From the NCBI RefSeq assembly GCF_900111115.1, contig NZ_FOGD01000004.1, positions 142,732-206,731 of the forward strand: a stretch of 64,000 nucleotides of DNA, given 5' to 3'. The position numbers were made by a program, and so were the translations under genes. This DNA comes from Giesbergeria anulus (GTDB taxonomy: Bacteria > Pseudomonadota > Gammaproteobacteria > Burkholderiales > Burkholderiaceae_C). This document shows positions 7,157 to 15,027 of this stretch, piece after piece (position 1 is the stretch's first letter; each line of letters opens with the position of its first letter). A model generated the notes under the pieces. That model saw nothing but the letters and a program-made list of their open reading frames with translations. It had not been told where the DNA came from and searched no databases.

Positions 7157-8518
7157 ATGACCGCCCAAAAACACATCATCCTGAACGCTTTTAACGAGAA
7201 CTGCGTCGGCCACATCAACCACGGCCTGTGGACGCACCCCCGCGACCAGACTACCCAATACCACACCATCGAGTTCTGGACAAACATGGCCCGCACCCTA
7301 GAGCGCGGCCTGTTTGATGGCATCTTTATTGCCGACATTCTGGGCGTTTACGACATCTACCAAGGCAACATCGACCTGACGCTGAAAGAAGCGGTGCAAC
7401 TGCCGATCAACGACCCGATGCTGCTGGTGTCGGCCATGGCAGCCAGCACCCAGCATCTTGGTTTTGGCGTCACCGTCAACCCGCTGACAGAACACCCTTA
7501 CCTACTGGCACGGCGCTTCTCCACCCTCGACCACCTGACCCGTGGGCGCTTTGGCTGGAACATCGTTACCGGCTACCTCGACAGCGCAGCGCGTGCCATT
7601 GGTCAAGACAACCAATTGCTGCACGACGAGCGCTACGAGCGCGCCGATGAATACCTGGAGGTGCTGTACAAGCTGCTCGAAGGCAGTTGGGAAGACGACG
7701 CCGTGCAGCGCAACAAAGCAGCGCGGGTCTTTGCCGATCCGGCCAAAGTGCATTCCATCCAGCACCACGGGCGCTATTACAACGTGGAGGGCTACCACCT
7801 GTGCGAGCCATCGCCACAGCGCACGCCAGTGCTGTTTCAAGCTGGCACTTCAGGCCGAGGGCAAGTGTTTGCGGCACGCCACGCCGAAGCAGTGTTTATC
7901 GGCGGCAATGACAAAGCCACGGTACGCAACACCGTGCAAGAACTGCGGGCGCAGGCCGTGCAAGCAGGCCGCCACGCGGACGATATCAAGGTCGTGCTGG
8001 GCATCACAGTGGTGCCCGCTGCCACCACGCAAGAAGCGCGTGACAAGCACGATGAATACGTGCGCTATGCCAGCCCAGAAGCGGGATTGGCGCATTTTTC
8101 CTCCAGCACGGGCATTGACCTGTCCCGTTACGACTTAGACGAACCGATTGCGTTTCACCAGACCAATGCCATCCAGTCGTCACTGCGGGCGCTGGAGCAG
8201 TTGGGTGGCACGCGGCGCAAGCTGCTGGAGCACTTCCAACTGGGTGGACGCTATCCGGCCATCGTCGGGGACGCACAGCAAGTCACGGACGAGTTGCAAT
8301 CTTGGGTAAAAGAAACCGGCATTGACGGCTTTAACCTGACGCGCACCGTAGTACCTGAGAGCTTTGAAGATTTTGTCGATGTCGTGGTGCCTGAGCTGCA
8401 AAACCGGGGCCTGCACAAAACGTCTTACACCGAAGGCAGCCTGCGTCACAAGCTGTTTGGCCAAGGCAACCACCTGCCAGCACGCCACGCCGCAGCGCAA
8501 TTTCGCAAGCTGGCCTAA
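7157..8518 (+). CDS. FMN-dependent LLM-type monooxygenase, NtaA/SnaA/DszA family
   Basis: A 453-residue TIM-barrel flavin monooxygenase of the nitrilotriacetate monooxygenase group of the luciferase-like family. Recognisable boxes are HGLWTHPRDQTTQY near the N-terminus, SAMAASTQHLGFGVTVNPLTEHPY, LARRFSTLDHLTRGRFGWNIVTGY and the C-terminal third GTRRKLLEHFQLGG. These enzymes take FMNH2 from a separate reductase and cleave C-N or C-S bonds, as DszA does with sulfones. No reductase gene is in the cluster. ATG at 7157 is chosen; an upstream TTG at 7145 would add four residues. Given its neighbours a sulfone, sulfonate or thioether substrate is likely; nitrilotriacetate is not implied. Confidence 0.88.
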   Translation: MTAQKHIILNAFNENCVGHINHGLWTHPRDQTTQYHTIEFWTNMARTLERGLFDGIFIADILGVYDIYQGNIDLTLKEAVQLPINDPMLLVSAMAASTQHLGFGVTVNPLTEHPYLLARRFSTLDHLTRGRFGWNIVTGYLDSAARAIGQDNQLLHDERYERADEYLEVLYKLLEGSWEDDAVQRNKAARVFADPAKVHSIQHHGRYYNVEGYHLCEPSPQRTPVLFQAGTSGRGQVFAARHAEAVFIGGNDKATVRNTVQELRAQAVQAGRHADDIKVVLGITVVPAATTQEARDKHDEYVRYASPEAGLAHFSSSTGIDLSRYDLDEPIAFHQTNAIQSSLRALEQLGGTRRKLLEHFQLGGRYPAIVGDAQQVTDELQSWVKETGIDGFNLTRTVVPESFEDFVDVVVPELQNRGLHKTSYTEGSLRHKLFGQGNHLPARHAAAQFRKLA

Positions 8519-8557
8519 AGCCGCGCATTTTTTACTTGATCCCAGAAAGCCATCACC

Positions 8558-9367
8558 ATGAAACTGACCCGTTTTCTACTGACTGCCGTCTCGTCCCTGT
8601 TGCTAGTTTGCACCGCCCAAGCACAAACCCTCAAAATTGGTGCCTCGGCAGGCGTCCATGCCGACACGCTGGCCGCAGCCGTGGCCGATGCCAAAAAAGC
8701 CGGGCTGGACGTCAAGATTATCGAATTTACCGACTGGACAACGCCCAACGAGGCCGTAGCCAGCGGCGATCTGGATTTGAACTACTTCCAGCACCAAGCC
8801 TTTTTGGACAATGCCATCCAGCAGCGCGGCTACAAGTTTGCAGTGGCAGGCATTGGCGTTTTGCCCAATATCGGTTTGTTCTCGTACAAGATCAAGCGCT
8901 TTGACGAGTTGAAAGAGGGCGCGAAAGTAGCCGTGGCCAGCGACCCCGTCAACCAAGGGCGCGGCCTGCAACTACTGGAAAAAGCCGGTTTAATCAAACT
9001 GCGTGATGGTGCGGGTGCTAAGGCCAATGTCAATGACATTGTCAGCAACCCTAAAAAGCTCAAGTTTGCCGAAGTTGAAGGGCCGCAGTTGGTGCGCGCC
9101 ATTGACGATGTGGACTTGGCCCAAGGCATTCCGGCGCATTTTGTCAGCGCAGGCAAACCACAGTTTGCCAGTGCGGGGCTGATTTACTCTGGCGCATCTG
9201 ACAGCTATTACGCGATCCGCTTTGTCTCCCGCCAAGACAACGCCAACGACCCACGCATTAAAAAATTCGTCAAGATATTCCAGGAATCGCAGGCGGTGCG
9301 CGAGCAAGTCCACAAGCTGTTTGCTGGTGATGCCAAGCTCTATACCTTGGCTTGGTTGAACCCGTAA
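8558..9367 (+). CDS. metQ: MetQ/NlpA-family substrate-binding protein
   Basis: A 269-residue periplasmic binding protein of the NlpA/MetQ family for a Met-type ABC importer. The signal peptide covers about residues 1-23 and ends with AQAQT. A Cys is present (LLVCTA), but the surrounding residues are a poor lipobox, so it may be a soluble periplasmic protein rather than a lipoprotein. Family boxes are LDLNYFQHQAFLDN, GVLPNIGLFS, ASDPVNQGRGLQLLEKAGLI and the late SREDN-like SRQDNANDP. It follows the monooxygenase by 39 bases and precedes MetN and MetI. The genetic context suggests the ligand may be an organosulfur compound related to methionine rather than methionine itself. Confidence 0.9.
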   Translation: MKLTRFLLTAVSSLLLVCTAQAQTLKIGASAGVHADTLAAAVADAKKAGLDVKIIEFTDWTTPNEAVASGDLDLNYFQHQAFLDNAIQQRGYKFAVAGIGVLPNIGLFSYKIKRFDELKEGAKVAVASDPVNQGRGLQLLEKAGLIKLRDGAGAKANVNDIVSNPKKLKFAEVEGPQLVRAIDDVDLAQGIPAHFVSAGKPQFASAGLIYSGASDSYYAIRFVSRQDNANDPRIKKFVKIFQESQAVREQVHKLFAGDAKLYTLAWLNP

Positions 9368-9460
9368 AAACACTGGCCTTCCGGCTGGCTTGTTGATTCA
9401 CAAGGCTTTTGGCAGCCGTGAGAGTTTCTACAGCCAGCCTTGGTTGAAAGGAAAATCGCA

Positions 9461-10642
9461 ATGACTATTTCCAACCCTGCCCTCCAGCGCGATGCGTTTT
9501 TTGTCGCTCACGACGCATCTCGGCCTGTTTCCCCGGCTTTTCCTGAAGTTAGCCGCACAGACGCCTCCAGTGGCACCAGTGCAGCACATCCAGTGGCCGG
9601 TTCTGTGACCTTTGAAGGTCTGGGCAAGGTGTACCACTCCTCCGCCGGGCCGGTACATGCGCTGGAGAACATCCACCTAGATATTCGCGCTGGCAGCATT
9701 TTTGGCATTATTGGGCGCAGCGGCGCGGGCAAGTCCAGCCTGCTGCGCACCATTAACCGGCTAGAGCGCCCTACCGAAGGCCGCGTGCTGGTGGATGGAC
9801 AAGACATCAGCACCTTGGACGAGAATGGATTGGTGGCACTGCGTCGGCGCGTGGGCATGATTTTTCAGCATTTTAACCTGCTGTCGGCCAAAACGGTGTT
9901 TGATAACGTGGCGCTGCCGCTGCGCGTGGCAGGCGTGCGCGAAGCCAACGTCTACCAGCGTGTCACTGAAGTGCTCGACTTGGTGGGCCTGAGTGACAAG
10001 CACCAAACCTATCCGGGGCGGCTCTCAGGCGGGCAAAAGCAGCGTGTGGGTATCGCCCGCGCACTGGTACACCACCCGGAGATTTTGCTCTGTGACGAGG
10101 CCACTTCGGCGCTTGACCCCGAAACCACCCAGTCGATTTTGGCACTGCTGCGCGACATCAACCGCAAACTGGGGCTGACGGTGGTGCTCATCACCCATGA
10201 GATGGGCGTGATCCGGGAAATCTGCGATCAGGTGTTGGTGCTCGAAAACGGGCGTATTGCCGAAACCGGGCCAGTCTGGGCAGTGTTTGGCGACCCACAG
10301 CATGACGCCACCCGTGCGCTACTGCGGCCATTGGAGCACGACTTGCCACCAGATTTGTTGCAAAAACTGCACACGCAAGCACCCAGCAGTGGATCGTTTC
10401 AGCGGGTGCTGGAGTTGGTTTTTACCGGCCAAGGCCAGATTGAACCAGACTTAGACCGCATCGCCCAAACACTGGGCAGCCGCGTGCGGCTGCTGCATGG
10501 CGGTGTCGATCGCATTCAAGGGCACACCCACGGTCGTTTGCTCATTGCCACGGCGGGCCAAGGGCCTGCCGCCGCCGCGCTGGTCAGCCAGCAACTCTGC
10601 CACTATGCCAAGGAGCTGGGCTATGTCACCGATCATGTATGA
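9461..10642 (+). CDS. metN: MetN-type ABC transporter ATPase with C-terminal NIL domain
   Basis: A 393-residue ATPase of the methionine importer class. It has Walker A GRSGAGKS (about 85-92), Q-loop IFQHFNLLS, signature LSGGQKQRV, Walker [13 protein letters not shown] and an H-loop His in LITHEMGVI. The last 80 residues are the NIL/ferredoxin-like regulatory domain in which methionine inhibits transport in E. coli MetN. There is an N-terminal extension of about 45 residues before the ABC domain, longer than usual and rich in Ser/Ala/Pro. ATG at 9461 is chosen for the GAAAGGA sequence just upstream; a TTG at 9440 is less likely. The last 20 bases overlap metI, indicating coupling. Confidence 0.92.
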   Translation: MTISNPALQRDAFFVAHDASRPVSPAFPEVSRTDASSGTSAAHPVAGSVTFEGLGKVYHSSAGPVHALENIHLDIRAGSIFGIIGRSGAGKSSLLRTINRLERPTEGRVLVDGQDISTLDENGLVALRRRVGMIFQHFNLLSAKTVFDNVALPLRVAGVREANVYQRVTEVLDLVGLSDKHQTYPGRLSGGQKQRVGIARALVHHPEILLCDEATSALDPETTQSILALLRDINRKLGLTVVLITHEMGVIREICDQVLVLENGRIAETGPVWAVFGDPQHDATRALLRPLEHDLPPDLLQKLHTQAPSSGSFQRVLELVFTGQGQIEPDLDRIAQTLGSRVRLLHGGVDRIQGHTHGRLLIATAGQGPAAAALVSQQLCHYAKELGYVTDHV

Positions 10643-11276
10643 GCGCCTCTGGGAAGCCCTGCTAGACACCCTGATTATGGTGGGTGCTTCGGGCCTGATT
10701 GCATTGCTGGCGGGTATTCCACTGGCGGTGTTGTTGGTGCTCACCTCGCCGGGTGGGGTGTTGGAAGCGCCCCGCTTTCATAAGATTGCAGGCAGTATCG
10801 TTAACGCTTTTCGGGCTACGCCCTTTATCGTGCTGCTGGTGGCGCTGATCCCGCTAACTCGCCTCATCACGGGTACGACGATTGGGATTTGGGCGGCGGT
10901 GGTACCGTTGTCTATCAGCGCCACGCCGTTTTTTGCGCGCATCGCGGAGGTCAGTTTGCGCGAAGTGGAGTCCGGCCTGATCGAAGCTGCTCAAGCCATG
11001 GGCTGCCGCCGCTGGCACATCGTGCGCCATGTGTTGTTGCCCGAAGCACTGCCGGGCATTATTGGGGGCTTTACCATCACCTTGGTGTCGATGATTGGTG
11101 CCTCGGCCATGGCTGGTGCCGTGGGGGCTGGGGGCTTGGGTGATTTGGCCATTCGCTATGGCTACCAGCGCTTTGACACCACCGTGATGCTGGCGGTGAT
11201 TGTGGTGCTGATCGCCTTGGTCAGTCTGGTGCAGTTTGCGGGTGATTTTTGGGTGCGCCGTTTGCGCGCACGTTGA
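10623..11276 (+). CDS. metI: MetI-type ABC transporter permease
   Basis: A 217-residue inner-membrane permease, exactly the length of E. coli MetI, with five predicted hydrophobic segments and the EAA-loop region [21 protein letters not shown]. The start is set at 10623 because AAGGAG (10610-10615) sits seven bases upstream, within the end of metN; a later ATG at 10635 is also possible. The 20-base overlap with metN implies translational coupling. It completes the MetQNI importer and is the last gene of the rightward sulfur operon. It ends three bases before the convergent dsbD gene. Confidence 0.93.
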   Translation: MSPIMYERLWEALLDTLIMVGASGLIALLAGIPLAVLLVLTSPGGVLEAPRFHKIAGSIVNAFRATPFIVLLVALIPLTRLITGTTIGIWAAVVPLSISATPFFARIAEVSLREVESGLIEAAQAMGCRRWHIVRHVLLPEALPGIIGGFTITLVSMIGASAMAGAVGAGGLGDLAIRYGYQRFDTTVMLAVIVVLIALVSLVQFAGDFWVRRLRAR

Positions 11277-11279
11277 AAT

Positions 11280-13517
11280 TCACAGTGCTGCCAAGGCAGT
11301 GCGCACTTCTTGCACGCTCAAAATTTCCGTCAGCACCACGGGCGCACGGCCCTGTGCGTAGAGCACATACACCGGCACCCCATTGCGGCCCAATTGGGCC
11401 AGTGCGGCAGTGATGGCGGGGTCGCGCAGCGTCCAATCTGCACGCAACAAGGCTACTTTGTGCGCAGCAAAATCGGCCAGCAACGAGGTATCGGCCAGCG
11501 TAGTACGCTTGTTGTACTGGCAGGTCACGCACCAAGCCGCCGTGAAATCGACAAACACCGGCTGACCAGCGGCGCTCAGTTCAGCCACGCGCTGCGCTGA
11601 CCAAGGCTGCCAGCGCTGCTCGCCAACGCTGCCAGCCGCCGCGATGCCCTCTCCACTGGAATGGGCAGACGCTGGCTGAATGACATAAGGCCCAACCACC
11701 GCTAATAGCCAGCCATTGCCCAGTAAGGCCAACGCCACCAGCCACCAGCGGCTGCGCCCCGGTAAAGCCCATGCCCACACCAACGCCGCCAAGGCCACCA
11801 GCAGCGCCAGCAAGGCACCAGCGCCATCCATACCGCTTTGCTGGCCCAGCACCCACACCAGCCAAACCACGGTGGCAAACATCGGAAAGGCCAGCGCCTG
11901 CCGGAAAGTCTGCATCCACGCGCCGGGGCGGGGCAGGCAACGCGCCACTCCCGGCAGCCAAGCGGCTAGCAGATAAGGCAAGGCCATGCCCAGCCCCAGT
12001 GCAGCAAACACCGCCAACGCTTGCAAGGTGGGCAAGGCCACTGCCAACCCCAGCGAGGCCCCCATGAACGGAGCCGTACAAGGCGAGGCCACCGCCACCG
12101 CCAGCACCCCAGACAAAAAGGCATCAGCCACCGGATGGCGCGCCTGCATACTGGCCAAGCCAGAGGGCACAAACTGGCTAAACTCAAACAGCCCAGCCAA
12201 ATTTAAACCAATCAGGGTAAACAAGGCCGCCAAAGCGGCCACCACCCCAGGCGATTGCAGTTGAAAGCCCCAGCCCAGTTGCTCTCCAGCGGCACGCAGC
12301 GCCAGCAGCAGCCCGCCCAAAGCCAAAAATGACAACACCACCCCAGCGGTATAGGCCAGCCCCCCCAACCGCTGCGCCCGCCGTGCCTGACCGTGGCGCG
12401 CAAAACCCACCACCTTCAGCGCCAGAATGGGAAACACACAGGGCATCAAATTGAGCAACAGCCCCCCCACCAAACCGCCGAGCAAAGCCAGCAACCAAGT
12501 TTTGACCGATGGCGGCGGCACTGGTGCTGGCGCTGCTTGCTGGGCCGCTTGATTCGCGGCTAATGCAGCTGCCAAAGCGGGCGAAACCTCGGCACGCGCC
12601 GCAGGCGTCCACTGGCCCTGCACTGCGGCCACCGTGCGCCAAGCAGTGCCTGCCACTGGGCCAACGCCCTGACCCGTCCCCACAGGCACCAAAAGCAAAG
12701 GCAACTGGCTGATATTGCCCCCTCGGTCTGGGGACAACGGCAGGCGCGCAGCCCAGACTGCGCCATCCCAAGTTTGCGTCCAACGCGGGTCTGCTTGCGC
12801 CACATGCTGCAATACGGCAGGGGTTTCGGGCAACAACAACAAAGTTTGCCCCTGCACCGAGGCTGGCAAGCCCGCCACACGCACTTGCAGGTGTTCACCG
12901 TCAATTTGGGCGCTGGCCTCTCCCGCCAAAGCTACTGGCTGGGCCGCCAATTGCTGGGCAAAGGCGGCACTGTGCAACGCTGTGGAACCCTGCACCGGCA
13001 AGCTCAGGGCAAACTGACCTTCTTCGGGGATACATTCCACGCGGCACACCAACCAACTGGCGCGCAGCCGCACCGTCACGTTGCCCGTGCTCAACAGGGG
13101 TGGCTTGAACAGCGGCGTCACCTGCAAGGGCACCGCCAGCAAGACCTCGCCCTCATAGCCATAGTTGACCATCGTGCCCACCCGAATCGGGTGCGGCACA
13201 GGCCAAGCCACCTCACCCGCCTCTAGCCCGGCAGGCAACTCCCAGTGCAATTCGGTGGGCAGGCCCGAATCGCCCGGATTTTTCCAATAGCTGTGCCAAT
13301 CGGGTTGGTGTGTGAGTTGCAACCCCAGCCACAGCGGTTGGCCCGGTGCCACGCCTTGTGGAGCTTGGGCGATCAGCTCAGCGCGCACATGGGGTGTAGT
13401 CACCACGCTGCTGGTGGCAGCCGCGAAACCAGTTTGGGCGAGTGCCGCAGTGCCAAAGGCACTGGCTACCAGCCACAACACAACAGAGAAAAAGCGAAAA
13501 AGAAATGGGTGCAGCAT
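11280..13517 (-). CDS. dsbD: Thiol:disulfide interchange protein DsbD (ScsB-like N-terminal domain)
   Basis: A 745-residue inner-membrane protein that carries electrons from cytoplasmic thioredoxin to periplasmic thiol oxidoreductases. The signal peptide ends near AALAQT. An N-terminal periplasmic beta-sandwich carries paired Cys (CRVECIPEEG), as in ScsB/DsbD-alpha-like domains. The central eight-helix beta domain has the two redox Cys contexts MPCVFPILALKV and ASPCTAPFMG. The C-terminal thioredoxin-like gamma domain holds CVTC at about 663-666. All expected redox cysteines are present. ATG at 13517 is chosen because it gives a clean signal peptide; an in-frame TTG at 13601 would add 28 residues. 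It is divergent from the creatininase gene. Confidence 0.93.
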   Translation of the reverse strand: MLHPFLFRFFSVVLWLVASAFGTAALAQTGFAAATSSVVTTPHVRAELIAQAPQGVAPGQPLWLGLQLTHQPDWHSYWKNPGDSGLPTELHWELPAGLEAGEVAWPVPHPIRVGTMVNYGYEGEVLLAVPLQVTPLFKPPLLSTGNVTVRLRASWLVCRVECIPEEGQFALSLPVQGSTALHSAAFAQQLAAQPVALAGEASAQIDGEHLQVRVAGLPASVQGQTLLLLPETPAVLQHVAQADPRWTQTWDGAVWAARLPLSPDRGGNISQLPLLLVPVGTGQGVGPVAGTAWRTVAAVQGQWTPAARAEVSPALAAALAANQAAQQAAPAPVPPPSVKTWLLALLGGLVGGLLLNLMPCVFPILALKVVGFARHGQARRAQRLGGLAYTAGVVLSFLALGGLLLALRAAGEQLGWGFQLQSPGVVAALAALFTLIGLNLAGLFEFSQFVPSGLASMQARHPVADAFLSGVLAVAVASPCTAPFMGASLGLAVALPTLQALAVFAALGLGMALPYLLAAWLPGVARCLPRPGAWMQTFRQALAFPMFATVVWLVWVLGQQSGMDGAGALLALLVALAALVWAWALPGRSRWWLVALALLGNGWLLAVVGPYVIQPASAHSSGEGIAAAGSVGEQRWQPWSAQRVAELSAAGQPVFVDFTAAWCVTCQYNKRTTLADTSLLADFAAHKVALLRADWTLRDPAITAALAQLGRNGVPVYVLYAQGRAPVVLTEILSVQEVRTALAAL

Positions 13518-13609
13518 GGTGGTCAGTCGGAGCCGGATGGGCCGCTTTGGTTCCGTTCCTATGATTCTCCGGGGAGCCGCATGGTAGCGGAGGGCTGACA
13601 ATCGCCCCC

Positions 13610-14479
13610 ATGAGCCACTCTGCCCCCTTCACCTCTACCCCTCCTTTGCCCTCGCACTTTTGGGCTGAACTTTCTACGCACGACTTTGCCCAGCTTCAGG
13701 CTACAGGCACTGCCGAGCAAATCGTAGCCGTGCTACCGGTGGCCGCCATAGAGCAGCATGGGCCGCACCTGCCGCTGTCAGTGGACGCTAGCTTGCTGCA
13801 AGGGGTAATCGATACGGCACTAGCTCAATTGCCTGCCGAGCTACCAGTGCTGTTCTTGCCACCGCAAAATATCGGCCTCAGTACCGAGCACACCGCCTTT
13901 GCCGGTACCCTGACACTGTCGCCCACCACTTTGATAGCCCTGTGGACTGAAATCGGCCAATGTGTGGCCCGTGCTGGGGTGCGTAAATTGCTGTTGCTCA
14001 ACGGCCACGGCGGCCAAGTAAGCGTAATGGACATCGTAGCGCGGCAGTTGCGCCAACAATGCGATTTATTGGTGTATAGCGCTAGCTGGTTTAGCCTGCC
14101 CTTACCCGAAGCCGTGGCCGGGAAGTTCAGCGCCCATGAGCACCGCTTTGGCATCCACGCCGGAGATATCGAAACCTCGATGATGTTGCACTTGGCCCCG
14201 CAAACCGTGCAGATGGCACGGGCGCAAGATTTCCCATCCACGTCATTTGATCGTTCCCAGCACTATCCTTTGCTGGGCAATGGCAAAAGCGCCAAACTGG
14301 GCTGGGCGATGCAAGACTACCACCCGGCGGGTGCTGTAGGCAATGCCGCCGCTGCTACCGCAGACAAGGGCGGCGCTGTGGTGCAGGCCGCCGCGCAGGC
14401 GTTGGTGCAATTGCTGCACGAGCTGCACCGCCTGCCCTTGAGTACCTTGGTATCAGCCCCCAGCCCTCTGGCGGGCTAA
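13610..14479 (+). CDS. Creatininase family amidohydrolase
   Basis: A 289-residue metal-dependent hydrolase of the creatininase/FAPy deformylase family. Metal-binding segments are visible: VAAIEQHGPHLPLSVDA (Glu, His, Asp ligands), LLLNGHGGQ (His), and GIHAGDIETSMML (His, Glu). The family's usual NGHGGN is NGHGGQ here. Members hydrolyse creatinine, formamidopyrimidines or mycofactocin peptides, so the substrate cannot be told from sequence. It is cytoplasmic with no signal peptide. It is a single gene, divergent from dsbD and convergent with the small exported protein at 14493-14810. Length is within the family range. Confidence 0.9.
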   Translation: MSHSAPFTSTPPLPSHFWAELSTHDFAQLQATGTAEQIVAVLPVAAIEQHGPHLPLSVDASLLQGVIDTALAQLPAELPVLFLPPQNIGLSTEHTAFAGTLTLSPTTLIALWTEIGQCVARAGVRKLLLLNGHGGQVSVMDIVARQLRQQCDLLVYSASWFSLPLPEAVAGKFSAHEHRFGIHAGDIETSMMLHLAPQTVQMARAQDFPSTSFDRSQHYPLLGNGKSAKLGWAMQDYHPAGAVGNAAAATADKGGAVVQAAAQALVQLLHELHRLPLSTLVSAPSPLAG

Positions 14480-14492
14480 CACTCTCAGCACA

Positions 14493-14810
14493 TCACTCTT
14501 GCCAATCGGCGTGCTTTTCACACATTTTGTTGGTGAACTTGCCTTTGGCCGACTCAGAGAACTTGACCAAGTTGCCGCCAAAGTCGTCGGGGGTTTCATT
14601 CCACATACAGGTACACCAAGCTTGCGCTTTGGTTTGGCCACGGATGGGGCTGGCTTCATCGCCACCTTCATAAAGATTGGCGGCGTAGCGCAGGCACTGG
14701 CGGTATTGGGCATCATCAGAAGGAGGACGGTTGTAGTCGGTGGCAGCAAAAGCGCTGCTGCTCAATACCAGCCACAGGGCAGATGCGGTCAGGGCAACGA
14801 TCTTTTTCAT
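14493..14810 (-). CDS. Small exported protein of unknown function
   Basis: A 105-residue protein with a clear Sec signal peptide (MKKIVALTASALWLVLSSSA, cleavage after AFA). The mature part of about 82 residues is hydrophilic and contains four Cys, spaced as C39, C66, C68 and C97, suggesting disulfides or metal binding. I do not recognise the family. A CTCMW segment sits near the middle and the C-terminus is NKMCEKHADWQE. It is a single leftward gene with a long AT-rich upstream region containing an inverted repeat. The signal peptide and coding pattern make it a convincing gene. Confidence 0.8.
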   Translation of the reverse strand: MKKIVALTASALWLVLSSSAFAATDYNRPPSDDAQYRQCLRYAANLYEGGDEASPIRGQTKAQAWCTCMWNETPDDFGGNLVKFSESAKGKFTNKMCEKHADWQE

Positions 14811-14873
14811 GGGGATACTTCTGAAAAGAAGATGGTAAGTTAATAGTAAGACAATAGAAAAAGACTACTCTAC

Positions 14874-14888
14874 AGGTACTAAGTACCT
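14874..14888. promoter_or_regulatory. Inverted repeat upstream of the small exported protein gene
   Basis: A palindrome aggtac-taa-gtacct in the 217-bp divergent region between the exported protein and the helicase gene, about 65 bases upstream of the former's start. The flanking DNA is AT-rich. It could be an operator; the arms are only 6 bp. Confidence 0.4.
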
Positions 14889-15027
14889 ATAAAAAGCAAT
14901 CAACGTCGATGTTATCGGGTGTCACAGGGCATAACAGCAATTTTCTGTACCGTGGTGAAAAGCAGACAAAACCGGCCTCGGTATCATTGCGCGCGCTCCC
15001 GCCTGCCTTGTTCTTGCTCTATCCCCC

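Noticed and set aside
11280..11310. Hairpin between metI and dsbD as a bidirectional terminator
   Set aside because: The imperfect repeat lies inside the last codons of dsbD and has no T-run.
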